A stretch of 64,000 nucleotides of DNA from Phytoactinopolyspora halophila (lineage in GTDB: Bacteria > Actinomycetota > Actinomycetes > Jiangellales > Jiangellaceae): assembly GCF_003287285.1 (NCBI RefSeq), contig NZ_QMIG01000007.1:121147-185146 (forward strand). The letters run 5' to 3'. A model generated the notes under the pieces. The model was not told where the DNA came from and did not search any database. It was given only the letters and a program-made list of their open reading frames with translations. This document shows, piece after piece, positions 8,632 through 16,894 of the stretch. Numbering within the stretch: position 1 is the stretch's first letter; each line of letters begins with the position of its first letter. Made by a program: the position numbers and the translations under genes.

Positions 8632-8637
8632 TACCGT
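8632..8637 (+). promoter_or_regulatory. Likely -10 box of the leaderless oxidoreductase gene
   Basis: TACCGT ends 6 nt before ATG 8644; no ribosome binding site is present. Confidence 0.45.
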
Positions 8638-8643
8638 CGAAAC

Positions 8644-10959
8644 ATGACCAAGGGCGCCCCGAAAGACGACTACGACGACGCTGCTCTTCACGTCCGGCCC
8701 CCGAAAGCGGCGGCTGCCGGCGTCCCCGGCGTTCTCCACGGACTACGCGACGTCTTCGATCAAGCCGGAGTCCGCCGGGGTGTCCGGACATTGCGGATTC
8801 TCAACCAGCACGGCGGGTTCGACTGCCCGGGGTGCGCGTGGCCCGAGCCGAACCGCCCGCACACCTTCGAGTTCTGCGAGAACGGCGCCAAGGCCGTTGC
8901 CGAGGAGGCCACCACGCGGCGGGTGGGAGCCGACTTTTTCGCCGCCCATCCGATCGGCGAGCTCGCCACCAAATCGGACTACTGGCTGGGCCAGCAAGGA
9001 CGGCTCGCCATGCCGGTCTTCCGGGATACTGATGCCGACCACTACCGGCCGATCTCCTGGGACGACGCGTTCAACGTGATCGCCGAGGAACTGGCGAGCA
9101 TGGACGACCCGGACCAGGCAGCCTTCTACACCTCCGGGCGCACCAGCAACGAAGCAGCCTTCCTCTACCAACTGTTCGCCCGCAAGCTCGGCACGAACAA
9201 CCTGCCCGACTGTTCCAACATGTGCCACGAATCGTCGGGCGCGGCACTCAGCGAAACGATTGGCGTCGGCAAGGGAAGCGTCACGCTGGGCGACATCACC
9301 GATCACGCCGAGCTGATAGTCGTCGTCGGCCAGAACCCGGGAACCAACCACCCGCGCATGCTCAGCGCCCTGGAGACGGCGAAACAGCGCGGCGCGCGGA
9401 TCGTGGCGATCAACCCGCTACCCGAAACCGGCCTGCGCACGTTCAAGAACCCGCAAAAACCCAGCGGCGTGATCGGGAAGGGCACGCCGCTGGCAGATCT
9501 CTACCTGCCGATCCGCGTCGGCGGTGACATGGCGTTCTTCCAGGCGGTGAACCGCGCGCTCACCGAGGCCGACCAGCGCACCGGTGATGTCCTCGACCAC
9601 GCGTTCATCGAGCAGCACACCAGCGGCCTCGACGACGCACGTGCCGTGTGGCGCGCGCTCGACCCGGCCGACGTCGCGGCCAGCACCGGCCTGAGCCAGC
9701 GCCAGATCGACGCGTTCGTCGACGAGGTGACCGCCGCCGGCAGCGTCGTGGTCTGCTGGGCCATGGGACTCACCCAGCACAAGAAGGCCGTGCCGACCAT
9801 CCGGGAGATCGTCAACTTTCTTCTCCTGCGGGGAAACATCGGCCGCCCAGGCGCCGGCGCGTGCCCCGTCCGTGGCCACAGCAACGTGCAGGGTGATCGC
9901 ACCATGGGCATCTGGGAGCGGATGCCCGACGAATTCCTCGACCGGCTCGGTGCGGAGTTCGGCTTCGATCCTCCCCGTGAACACGGCTATGACACCGTCG
10001 ACACGTTGCGCGCGATGCAGGATGGCCGGATCCGCGTATTCATGGCCGTCGGCGGCAACTTCGCCGCGGCCACACCCGACAGCGAGCGCACCGCTGCCGC
10101 GTTGCGCTCGGTACCGCTGACCGTACACGTGTCCACCAAGCTCAACCGGTCGCACGTCGTGCCAGGCAGGCGCTCGCTGATCCTCCCGTGCCTGGGCAGG
10201 ACCGAAGTGGACCTCCAGGCCGGCGGAAGCCAGGTCGTCACCGTCGAAGACTCGATGAGCACGGTGCACACGTCCCAGGGCACCTTGCCGCCTGCCGCAC
10301 CGGAGTTGCGCAGCGAAGTCTCGATCATCTGTGGTCTCGCCCGGCGTGTCTTCGGCGATGGCGACACCGTGCCGTGGGAGGCGTTCACCGCGGACTACCG
10401 GACGATTCGGTCCCGCATCGCCCGCGTCGTTCCCGGTTTCGAGGACTTCGAAGAACGCCTCGCCCAGCCCGGGGGGTTCGTCTTGCCCCATCCGCCGCGT
10501 GACGAGCGGCGGTTCCCGACGCCGGAAGGCCGGGCCCGCTTCACGGCGAACGAGGCGGAGCTCATCCGGGTCCCCGAAGGCCGGCTGATCTTGCAGACGA
10601 TCCGTTCACACGACCAGTTCAACACCACCATCTACGGCCTGGACGACCGCTACCGCGGCGTGCACGACGGGCGGCGCGTGGTGTTCGTCAACCGGGACGA
10701 TCTGGAGAGACTCGATATCCCCGACGGCGCACCCGTCGATCTGGTCAGCGAGTGGTCCGACGGAGAGCGGCGGGCGTCGGCCTTCCGGGTCGTCGCCTAC
10801 CCGACCGCACCAGGCTGTGCGGCGGCCTACTATCCGGAGACGAACCCGCTGGTGCCGCTGGATCACACGGCAGAGATCAGCAACACTCCGGCGTCGAAGT
10901 CGGTGATCGTCCGTCTCGAACCCACCCCTGCCACGTCCCCGTCACCCACCTCCAGCTGA
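8644..10959 (+). CDS. FdhF/YdeP family molybdopterin-dependent oxidoreductase
   Basis: 771 residues. It belongs to the DMSO-reductase superfamily, in the YdeP branch related to formate dehydrogenase H. Near residue 60 the segment FDCPGCAWPEPNRPHTFEFC holds the N-terminal cysteines. The Cys in NMCHESSG (near residue 197) sits where FdhF has its Sec/Cys ligand to molybdenum, so the active site uses cysteine. The C-terminal ~120 residues are the usual cofactor-binding beta-barrel. There is no Tat signal, so it is cytosolic. The true substrate of YdeP proteins is unresolved; in E. coli YdeP is linked to acid resistance. The divergent fdhD gene supplies the expected sulfurtransferase. The TGA stop falls inside a 49-nt palindrome. 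Confidence 0.9.
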   Translation: MTKGAPKDDYDDAALHVRPPKAAAAGVPGVLHGLRDVFDQAGVRRGVRTLRILNQHGGFDCPGCAWPEPNRPHTFEFCENGAKAVAEEATTRRVGADFFAAHPIGELATKSDYWLGQQGRLAMPVFRDTDADHYRPISWDDAFNVIAEELASMDDPDQAAFYTSGRTSNEAAFLYQLFARKLGTNNLPDCSNMCHESSGAALSETIGVGKGSVTLGDITDHAELIVVVGQNPGTNHPRMLSALETAKQRGARIVAINPLPETGLRTFKNPQKPSGVIGKGTPLADLYLPIRVGGDMAFFQAVNRALTEADQRTGDVLDHAFIEQHTSGLDDARAVWRALDPADVAASTGLSQRQIDAFVDEVTAAGSVVVCWAMGLTQHKKAVPTIREIVNFLLLRGNIGRPGAGACPVRGHSNVQGDRTMGIWERMPDEFLDRLGAEFGFDPPREHGYDTVDTLRAMQDGRIRVFMAVGGNFAAATPDSERTAAALRSVPLTVHVSTKLNRSHVVPGRRSLILPCLGRTEVDLQAGGSQVVTVEDSMSTVHTSQGTLPPAAPELRSEVSIICGLARRVFGDGDTVPWEAFTADYRTIRSRIARVVPGFEDFEERLAQPGGFVLPHPPRDERRFPTPEGRARFTANEAELIRVPEGRLILQTIRSHDQFNTTIYGLDDRYRGVHDGRRVVFVNRDDLERLDIPDGAPVDLVSEWSDGERRASAFRVVAYPTAPGCAAAYYPETNPLVPLDHTAEISNTPASKSVIVRLEPTPATSPSPTSS

Positions 10960-11005
10960 TCATGAACACTAGTCGACCTCATAGGTCGACTAGTGTTCAT
11001 GATCA
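10957..11005. repeat. Perfect 23-bp-arm palindrome (type B) between convergent genes
   Basis: The arms at 10957-10979 and 10983-11005 are perfectly complementary around the 3-nt loop CAT. The left arm begins with the TGA stop of the oxidoreductase gene; the right arm overlaps the end of the minus-strand YdhR-like gene. It probably acts as a bidirectional terminator. The outer sequence TGATCATG is shared with the longer palindromes at 11.4, 33.9, 56.0 and 61.6 kb. Confidence 0.9.
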
Positions 11006-11358
11006 TCGGACGGAGCCAGGGCCGGGCCAGGGCCGGCGGAGAACCCTTCGCCGCCCTCGGCGACCGCCACCACCTCGAACGTCTCCTGATGCGCCGGTGG
11101 CGCACCGATGATGCGCGAACCAGGCGAGTCGGCGGCCTTGGCGGCGAAGTCCGCGGCGAAGTCGTCGCGCGCCCGTGCCGTGGCGAACACGTATGTTCCT
11201 TCGAACCACTCGCCCGGGCGCATTCGCCACGTCTTGAATCGCAGCCCGGGCATCCCGGTGAACCTCGCCAGGGATGTGTCGTGGACGTAATTGCGCAGCT
11301 GCTCCTCGACGTCCGCCGGCGCATCGGCCAGGGACCAGCGAACCGTCAACCCATACAT
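10990..11358 (-). CDS. Small YdhR/monooxygenase-like (dimeric alpha-beta barrel) protein
   Basis: 122 residues. The opening MYGLTVRWSLADAP, the central LARFTGMPGLRFKTWRM and the following FEGTYVFATARARDDF resemble the YdhR family, small ferredoxin-like barrel proteins with a putative monooxygenase role. No catalytic residues can be assigned. GGAGGG lies just before the start. The end of the coding region lies within the type B palindrome, and its start follows the perfect 92-bp palindrome, so the gene is bracketed by the two. Confidence 0.75.
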   Translation of the reverse strand: MYGLTVRWSLADAPADVEEQLRNYVHDTSLARFTGMPGLRFKTWRMRPGEWFEGTYVFATARARDDFAADFAAKAADSPGSRIIGAPPAHQETFEVVAVAEGGEGFSAGPGPALAPSDDHEH

Positions 11359-11380
11359 CGCACCCTCCTGCCACCGGCCA

Positions 11381-11472
11381 CAGAATGATCATGTTTGGTA
11401 CGTTTTCTCGGGCCGTGACACGGCTGCAGCCGTGTCACGGCCCGAGAAAACGTACCAAACATGATCATTCTG
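11381..11472. repeat. Perfect 92-bp palindrome (type A, copy 1)
   Basis: Both 46-nt arms are exact reverse complements, centred on CTGCAG with no loop. The right arm supplies the TGA stop codon of pepA (11465-11467). It lies between pepA and the downstream YdhR-like gene. Copies 2-4 are at 33906, 55954 and 61526. Confidence 0.95.
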
Positions 11473-13051
11473 GATCTTGGGGTGGGGGCGTCAGCCAGGT
11501 GAGCAGAGCTCGCACCCCGAATGCCGTCCCGCCCTTGACCAGTTCGTCCTTGTCCTTCTCCGCACGCCCGGGACCCGCCATGTCCAGGTGTGCCCACGGC
11601 ACGCCAGCCGCGAAGCGCTCCAGGAAGAGGGCCGCGGCGATGGAGGCCCCGCTCATCCGCTGCGTATCGAGGTGGGCGACGTCTGCCACGGTCGATTCCA
11701 GTGCCTGGCGATAGTCGTCGACCAGGGGCATCCGCCACATCCGCTCCCCCGTCGCCGCACCGGCGGCGATCAGCGCGTCGGCAAGCTCGTCATCGGTGCC
11801 ATACAGTGCCGCGTGCGTGCGGCCGAGCCCCACCGTTGCAGCACCGGTGAGGGTGGCGACATCGACGACGGCGCTCGGCTCGAGCTCCGCCACGGCGTAG
11901 GCGATCCCGTCGGCGAGCATCAACCGCCCTTCCGCGTCGGTGTTGAGCACCTCGACGGTGGTCCCGTCATACTGGCGGATCACGTCGCTGGGACGCTGGG
12001 CGGACGCCCCCGGCATGTTCTCGGCTGCGGCCACCAGGCCCGTCACGCGCGCCCGCACGCCCAGCGCAGGCAGCGCAGACATCACGCCCATGACGACGGC
12101 GGCGCCGGTCATGTCGGTCTTCATGGTGACCATCGACTCGCGAGGCTTCAGGGACAACCCGCCGGTGTCGAACGTGACGCCCTTGCCGACGAGCACGACA
12201 TGCGGCGCGTCCGGACCGATCTCCTCCGGCTCGTATCGCAGCGCGATCAGCCGGGGCGGGCGAGCCGAGCCCATGCCGACCGCGACGATCCCGCCGAAGC
12301 CCTCGGCCTCCAGTTTCTTCTCGTCACGCACGTGGACGTCCACGCTGCCTGCCCGGCCAATCTCGCGCGCTCGTTCGGCCAGCCACTCCGGATCCTTGAC
12401 GTTCGGCGGCGTGTGCACCAGCTCGCGCGCGAACCATGCCGCGCGCGCCATGACGACCGCGGTGTCGACGGCGGTGTGGACGGCCTCGCCAGTGCCCGCG
12501 AGCACCAGCGTGTCGAGGGGGAGGGTCTTCGGCTTGGCCGGCGTGCTGCGATAGGTGTCCAGCTGGAAGGTCGAGAGCAGGAGGCCGTCGACGAAGGCGC
12601 GCAGGCCGGCTTCGTCGGAGGCGGACGTCACCGTGCTCGCCACCCGGGAGGTGCCCCGCAGGGCGCGCGCCAGCGCCGCGCCCGCCTTGCGATGCGCCGC
12701 AGGCGAGGCGTCGCCCATGCCCACGAGCACGATCCGTTCGACGTCGACCTCACCGTCGGCACTCGCGGCGCCGCGCCCTTCGGCGAGCACCGGCACGGAG
12801 ACGATCTCGCCCGCCGCGCCCCGAGCGTCCTCCCGCTCCAGCACGGTGAAGAGGTCGATGCCCAGTGTCTCCACCACTTCCGCACCGCCGGGGCCGATCC
12901 ATGCCACGCGTACCTCGCGGTCACCGGCCGCGGCGTCGTCCCCCGATCCGTCGTCCCCGCCACTCTCGGGAGGCCAGACAGGCATCGCGAGTACCGGAGC
13001 GCCGACGTCGAGGATGCCGCGCGGATCGCTGAGCACGGTGGTCGGCTTCAC
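11465..13051 (-). CDS. pepA: Leucyl aminopeptidase (M17 family)
   Basis: 528 residues from GTG 13051, chosen because GGAGGA lies 7 nt upstream; the frame continues to ATG 13087. A macro-like N-terminal domain is followed by the M17 catalytic domain (from about residue 200) with the metal-binding signature NTDAEGRLML and the lysine motif GKGVTFDTGGLS. The enzyme removes N-terminal residues from cytosolic peptides using two metal ions. The last codon before the stop (Glu) and the stop itself lie in the perfect palindrome. The gene stands alone, downstream of the small DUF3117 gene on the same strand. Confidence 0.95.
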   Translation of the reverse strand: MKPTTVLSDPRGILDVGAPVLAMPVWPPESGGDDGSGDDAAAGDREVRVAWIGPGGAEVVETLGIDLFTVLEREDARGAAGEIVSVPVLAEGRGAASADGEVDVERIVLVGMGDASPAAHRKAGAALARALRGTSRVASTVTSASDEAGLRAFVDGLLLSTFQLDTYRSTPAKPKTLPLDTLVLAGTGEAVHTAVDTAVVMARAAWFARELVHTPPNVKDPEWLAERAREIGRAGSVDVHVRDEKKLEAEGFGGIVAVGMGSARPPRLIALRYEPEEIGPDAPHVVLVGKGVTFDTGGLSLKPRESMVTMKTDMTGAAVVMGVMSALPALGVRARVTGLVAAAENMPGASAQRPSDVIRQYDGTTVEVLNTDAEGRLMLADGIAYAVAELEPSAVVDVATLTGAATVGLGRTHAALYGTDDELADALIAAGAATGERMWRMPLVDDYRQALESTVADVAHLDTQRMSGASIAAALFLERFAAGVPWAHLDMAGPGRAEKDKDELVKGGTAFGVRALLTWLTPPPQDPE

Positions 13052-13169
13052 CCGGTTGTCCTCCAGCACGTCCCCTCCACTGCGCACAGTATGGCCCCGC
13101 CCGATGGCTCGGATATCGGACGGGGCTCAGACACGTTTCGATGTCATCAGGTAGAAACTGCTCGCGGCC

Positions 13170-13337
13170 CTAGCCGGTGACGTTCTTCAGTGCATCACTG
13201 AGCGCGTGAGCTTCATCGAGCGTGATCTCGACGACGAGGCGCCCGCCACCCTCCAGAGGAACGCGCATGACGATGCCACGCCCCTCCTTAGCGACCTCGA
13301 GCGGCCCGTCGCCAGTCCGCGGCTTCATCGCCGCCAT
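13170..13337 (-). CDS. DUF3117 domain-containing small protein
   Basis: 55 residues from ATG 13337 (MAAMKPRTGDGPLEVAKEG...), ending in ALKNVTG before TAG. AGGAAGGAG lies about 7 nt upstream. This is a short, strongly conserved actinobacterial family of unknown function, found near tag, folP2 and DivIVA-like genes in mycobacteria, as here. Two Gly-rich beta strands are likely. Confidence comes from the near-invariant family sequence and the good ribosome binding site. Confidence 0.93.
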   Translation of the reverse strand: MAAMKPRTGDGPLEVAKEGRGIVMRVPLEGGGRLVVEITLDEAHALSDALKNVTG

Positions 13338-13586
13338 CCGCGCACTCCTTCCTGTCAGGCGCGCACGACACCCACTGTATTTGCCAGAAGGCGACCCTCG
13401 TGCACGTCACGATCGCTCACATTATCCCGCATCCGCTCCGATCGGGGGAGACCACGGTCAACTCTACGGAAAATGCGCCCGTGACGGGCCGGCAACGCGA
13501 CCCTGACGTGACGGTAAGCCGTGCCGTACGCTGCTCGGTACACCCCCGCCGGGCATGACGACCGGGCATGACGAAAGGAGCGCGCG

Positions 13587-14375
13587 GTGACCGAACCGGT
13601 CCGCTATGCCGTCGAGGACGGCGTCGCCACCATCACGCTCGACCGCCCCGAGTCGATGAACAGCCTCGATACCGCCACCAAGGTGGCATTACGCGACCAC
13701 GTCGAACGTGCCGCCACCAGCTCAGACGTCCGGGCCGTCGTCTTGACCGGTACCGGCCGTGCCTTCTGTGTCGGTCAAGATCTGGGTGAACATGCCGAAG
13801 CGCTCAACCGCGGCGATGCCGATCTTGGCCAGACCGTTCACGAGCACTACAACCCGACGGTGCGCGCGCTGGTGACCATGCCCAAGCCCGTCATCGCTGC
13901 CGTCAACGGCATCGCAGCAGGAGCTGGCGCATCCTACGCGTTCGCTTGCGACCTGCGGATCCTCGCCGATTCGGCCGGCTTCAACCTGGCCTTCACCGGT
14001 ATCGGGCTCTCGTGCGACACCGGTTCGTCATGGACGCTTCCCCGGCTCGTGGGGTGGGCGAAGGCCCGGGAGCTGCTGCTGTTGCCGCGTACCGTCGACG
14101 CTGCCGAGGCGGAACGCATCGGCCTGGCGACGGAGGTGGTGGCGGCCGACGACGTCCTCGATCGCGCCCTCGTGCTGGCCCGGCAGCTCGCCGACGGCCC
14201 CACCCGCGCCTACGGGGCCATCCGCCACGCGCTGGATTACGCTGCCGTACACTCGTTCGAGGACGCATTAGCCACTGAGGCGGAGATGATGCAACTCACC
14301 GGTAACACCCAGGATCATCGCGATGCGGTGGAGGCATTCCTGGCCAAGCAGAAACCTACGTTCCATGGCCGCTGA
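13587..14375 (+). CDS. Enoyl-CoA hydratase/isomerase family protein
   Basis: 262 residues from GTG 13587, with AAAGGAG 7 nt upstream. A crotonase fold: the oxyanion-hole segments AVVLTGTGRAFCVGQD and NGIAAGAGASYAFACD are clear. The C-terminus (AFLAKQKPTFHGR) and the position of a Gly at the first catalytic site resemble PaaG-type isomerases of phenylacetate breakdown, but no other paa genes are nearby, so the substrate stays open. Its last three codons overlap the start of tag, so the two are probably co-transcribed. Confidence 0.9.
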   Translation: MTEPVRYAVEDGVATITLDRPESMNSLDTATKVALRDHVERAATSSDVRAVVLTGTGRAFCVGQDLGEHAEALNRGDADLGQTVHEHYNPTVRALVTMPKPVIAAVNGIAAGAGASYAFACDLRILADSAGFNLAFTGIGLSCDTGSSWTLPRLVGWAKARELLLLPRTVDAAEAERIGLATEVVAADDVLDRALVLARQLADGPTRAYGAIRHALDYAAVHSFEDALATEAEMMQLTGNTQDHRDAVEAFLAKQKPTFHGR

Positions 14376-15045
14376 GCACACTCGGGCGGATATCGAGCGG
14401 ACATCTGCCCCCGGGAGCCAGCCGGACGGCGCCAGCAGCCAGCCGGGCGATTCCGGCGACGGTGCGCGGCCCGGCCCCGATGGCGTGCCCCGGTGCCCGT
14501 GGGCGCTCGGTGCGCCCGACTACGTCGCTTACCACGACGAGGAATGGGGCAAGGCCGTGCGTGGCGACGCGCCACTCTACGAGCGGCTGATCCTGGAAGG
14601 CTTCCAGTCCGGCTTGTCGTGGCTGACCATCCTGCGTAAACGGGATGCCTTCCGCCGGGCATTCGCCGGTTTCGACCCCGCTGCCGTGGCCCGGTTCGGC
14701 GAGGCCGAGGTCGAGCGCCTGATGACCGATACCTCGATCGTTCGCAACCGCAAAAAGATCGACGCCACCATCACCAACGCGCGAGCACTGCAGCGGCTGC
14801 GTGAACGCGAAGGGGACGACGCGCTGGACGCGCTGATCTGGTCGTTCGTGCCCGATCACACCCAGCGTCCGGCACCGCATACCATGGCTGACCTGCCAGC
14901 TACCACGCCGGAGTCGGCGGCCTTGGCGCGGACGCTGAAGAACCATGGGTTCGTCTTCGTCGGGCCGACCACGATCTACGCGACCATGCAAGCCGTCGGC
15001 CTGGTCAACGACCACCTCGCCGGATGCGCGTGGCGTATCGGTTGA
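14365..15045 (+). CDS. tag: DNA-3-methyladenine glycosylase I
   Basis: 226 residues from ATG 14365, which overlaps the stop of the enoyl-CoA hydratase gene by 11 nt. The core begins near residue 45 with PRCPWALGAPDYVAYHDEEWG-like sequence; the Cys and a C-terminal His/Cys set bind the structural zinc of Tag. The motif FQSGLSWLTILRKRDAFRRA is the base-flipping helix region. It excises 3-methyladenine from alkylated DNA. A Gly/Pro/Asp-rich leader of ~40 residues precedes the domain. The 3' end overlaps the convergent SRPBCC gene by 41 nt. Confidence 0.94.
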   Translation: MAAEHTRADIERTSAPGSQPDGASSQPGDSGDGARPGPDGVPRCPWALGAPDYVAYHDEEWGKAVRGDAPLYERLILEGFQSGLSWLTILRKRDAFRRAFAGFDPAAVARFGEAEVERLMTDTSIVRNRKKIDATITNARALQRLREREGDDALDALIWSFVPDHTQRPAPHTMADLPATTPESAALARTLKNHGFVFVGPTTIYATMQAVGLVNDHLAGCAWRIG

Positions 15046-15460
15046 ACCGGCGCAAGGCGATCCACAACCCGAGCCGCGCCAGCGGGCGGGCAACCTTCAG
15101 CGTGATCCGGCCGATCCGCCCGAACGGCGGGTCGAGGTCTTCCTGCCAGGTCACCCGGCACTGTCGTGGCCCCGTGGGCTCGACCGTGAACGCACCCGGG
15201 CCCCGGACGATCCGCCCGGCATGCCACACCTCACAGCGACGGGGCGGCTGCCAGACCGTGACCAGCATCGGATCGCGGAATGTCAGTGGCCCGATCCCCG
15301 TGCGTGCCTCGATCCGGCCATCCGCATCCCCGGCATCGCCCGTTTCCTGCGCTGTCACCGTGGTCGCCGGCATCCACGCACCCTGCCGTTCCCAATCGGT
15401 GAGCAGGGACCATGCCTCGCGTGCCGGAAGGTCGATGGTGCTCGCCGCCGCGATCCTCAT
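15005..15460 (-). CDS. SRPBCC (START-like/polyketide cyclase) family protein
   Basis: 151 residues. The N-terminus MRIAAASTIDLPAREAWSLL and the pattern of beta strands with LTFRDPMLV and TVEPTGPRQCRVTWQED match the SRPBCC helix-grip fold, a cavity that binds hydrophobic ligands. No function can be assigned. It converges with and overlaps tag, and its 5' side faces the DivIVA-like gene on the same strand. Confidence 0.8.
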   Translation of the reverse strand: MRIAAASTIDLPAREAWSLLTDWERQGAWMPATTVTAQETGDAGDADGRIEARTGIGPLTFRDPMLVTVWQPPRRCEVWHAGRIVRGPGAFTVEPTGPRQCRVTWQEDLDPPFGRIGRITLKVARPLARLGLWIALRRFNRYATRIRRGGR

Positions 15461-15569
15461 CGCCGGCTACCCGCAACGACGCAGTGGACACGGTCTCGGC
15501 TCGTCGTCGATGGCCGGCACACCGTGGCGGCCCTACGGGCCCATCGAGACCTGCTCATGGCTCGGCCGC

Positions 15570-15890
15570 TCACCACGACGGCCGGGCCCTGCCAGTGGAA
15601 GGAGGATCCGTGGCAGCCACACCATCCTCCAGCTCCGCGATACGCCGGTCACGCCATTCGAGCTCTGCCTCGAGACGCTCGATGACGCCGTCCACCTGAT
15701 CCATACGATATCCGCGGAGTACGACGGCAAACCTGATGTTCTCCAGGTCGGATGGCCGCAGCGATCGCTCCGGCAGCTCCGGTCCGGCCACTACCTGGGA
15801 CTCCTCCTCCAGCAGGTCGCCGTGGCCCAGCGCGACCGCCATGACGGTGAAGAGAACCACACCCGCAACGACGACGAAGACGACGTACAT
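15570..15890 (-). CDS. Small DivIVA-domain membrane protein
   Basis: 106 residues from ATG 15890. One membrane helix at the N-terminus (MYVVFVVVAGVVLFTVMAV) is followed by a DivIVA-type segment (IRFAVVLRGYRMDQVDGVI) and a short coiled coil (RLEAELEWRDRRIAELE). DivIVA domains sense curved membrane or recruit cell-wall proteins. In mycobacteria a similar small protein sits next to folP2 and tag. The frame extends to ATG 15968, but that would overlap folP. With the start used here, the two divergent start codons are separated by one base. Confidence 0.78.
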   Translation of the reverse strand: MYVVFVVVAGVVLFTVMAVALGHGDLLEEESQVVAGPELPERSLRPSDLENIRFAVVLRGYRMDQVDGVIERLEAELEWRDRRIAELEDGVAATDPPSTGRARPSW

Positions 15891-15891
15891 A

Positions 15892-16779
15892 ATGAAGATC
15901 GTGCCATCTGAAGCACCCCGTTTGCGCCTGGGTCCGGCAAAATTCGGTCCCGACGTGTTTGCCGTCATGGGAATCGTGAACCGGACGCCCGATTCGTTCT
16001 ACGACAACGGAGCCACTTACGGATTCGACCGAGCGTGGGACCGGGTCGAGCAGATGATCGCCGAGGGCGCGGACATCGTCGACGTCGGCGGGGTCAAGGC
16101 CGGTACGGGCCCGGCGGTCAGCGAGAACGAAGAGATCGAGCGCACCGCCGATCTCGTCACGGCGATCCGGGACCGCTATCCAGACGTGGTGGTCAGCGTG
16201 GACACCTATCGTTCCCGGGTGGCCGACGTTCTGTGCGAGGCGGGCGCGCACCTGGTCAACGACGCCTGGGCCGGGTCCGACCCGGAGCTCGCCACCGTCG
16301 CCGCCCGATGGGATGCCGGCCTGGTCTGCAGCCATACCGGTGGTCACCCGCCACGGACCGACCCGCGTGGGGTCGTGTACGACGACGTCATGGCCGATGT
16401 CGTCGCCGGCACCACCGGGCTGGCGGAGGCCGCGCTCGCAGCCGGGGTGCGACGCGACGGCATATTGCTGGATCCCACGCACGATTTCGGCAAGACCACG
16501 TACCACTCACTCGACGTCAGCCGGCGGCTCGACGAGCTCGTCGCCACGGGCTGGCCGGTGCTGGTCAGCATGTCCCGCAAGGATTTCGTCGGCGAGACAC
16601 TCGACCTGCCCGTGGAGGAGCGCCTCAACGGCACGCTGGCGGCCACGGCCATCGCCGCGTGGCAGGGTGCCCGGGTGTTCCGCGCTCACGATGTCCGCGC
16701 CACCCGGGAAGTCCTCGACATGGTGGCCGCGATCAAGGGACATGCCCCGCCGCGCGCCCCGCGGCGCGGGCTGTCGTGA
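15892..16779 (+). CDS. folP: Dihydropteroate synthase, FolP2-like
   Basis: 295 residues from ATG 15892. The signatures FAVMGIVNRTPDSFYD (residues ~23-38) and ADIVDVGGVKAGTGPAVSE, plus a C-terminal VSMSRKDFVGE loop, identify a DHPS TIM barrel. It joins p-aminobenzoate to dihydropterin pyrophosphate in folate synthesis. The VNRTPDSFYD form and the neighbourhood (tag, DivIVA-like, LOG, dapE) match mycobacterial FolP2, whose DHPS activity has been questioned, so the assignment to the pathway step is moderately sure. An alternative start is ATG 15967. Confidence 0.9.
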   Translation: MKIVPSEAPRLRLGPAKFGPDVFAVMGIVNRTPDSFYDNGATYGFDRAWDRVEQMIAEGADIVDVGGVKAGTGPAVSENEEIERTADLVTAIRDRYPDVVVSVDTYRSRVADVLCEAGAHLVNDAWAGSDPELATVAARWDAGLVCSHTGGHPPRTDPRGVVYDDVMADVVAGTTGLAEAALAAGVRRDGILLDPTHDFGKTTYHSLDVSRRLDELVATGWPVLVSMSRKDFVGETLDLPVEERLNGTLAATAIAAWQGARVFRAHDVRATREVLDMVAAIKGHAPPRAPRRGLS

Positions 16780-16794
16780 CCGCTCCGGATGATC

Positions 16795-16850
16795 GCCACG
16801 GCGCGTCCGCCACGGCGCGTCCGCCACGGCGCGTCCGCCACGGCGCGTCC
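16795..16850. repeat. 14-bp tandem repeat, four copies
   Basis: The unit GCCACGGCGCGTCC repeats exactly four times with period 14 between the convergent ends of folP and the LOG gene. It is not in a coding region. Confidence 0.9.
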
Positions 16851-16894
16851 GCGGCGGCTGGCAACGAGTCCGACATGGCCGCGAAGGCGCGGGC

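Larger units (their letters stand above)
8277..8643. other. Divergent intergenic region fdhD / molybdopterin oxidoreductase
   Basis: 367 bp without a credible gene. It holds two inverted repeats: GATCATC-6 nt-GATGATC at 8437-8456 and GCCGAAA-3 nt-TTTCGGC at 8562-8578. A TACCGT box lies directly before the plus-strand gene. The repeats are candidate operators controlling both genes. Confidence 0.5.
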
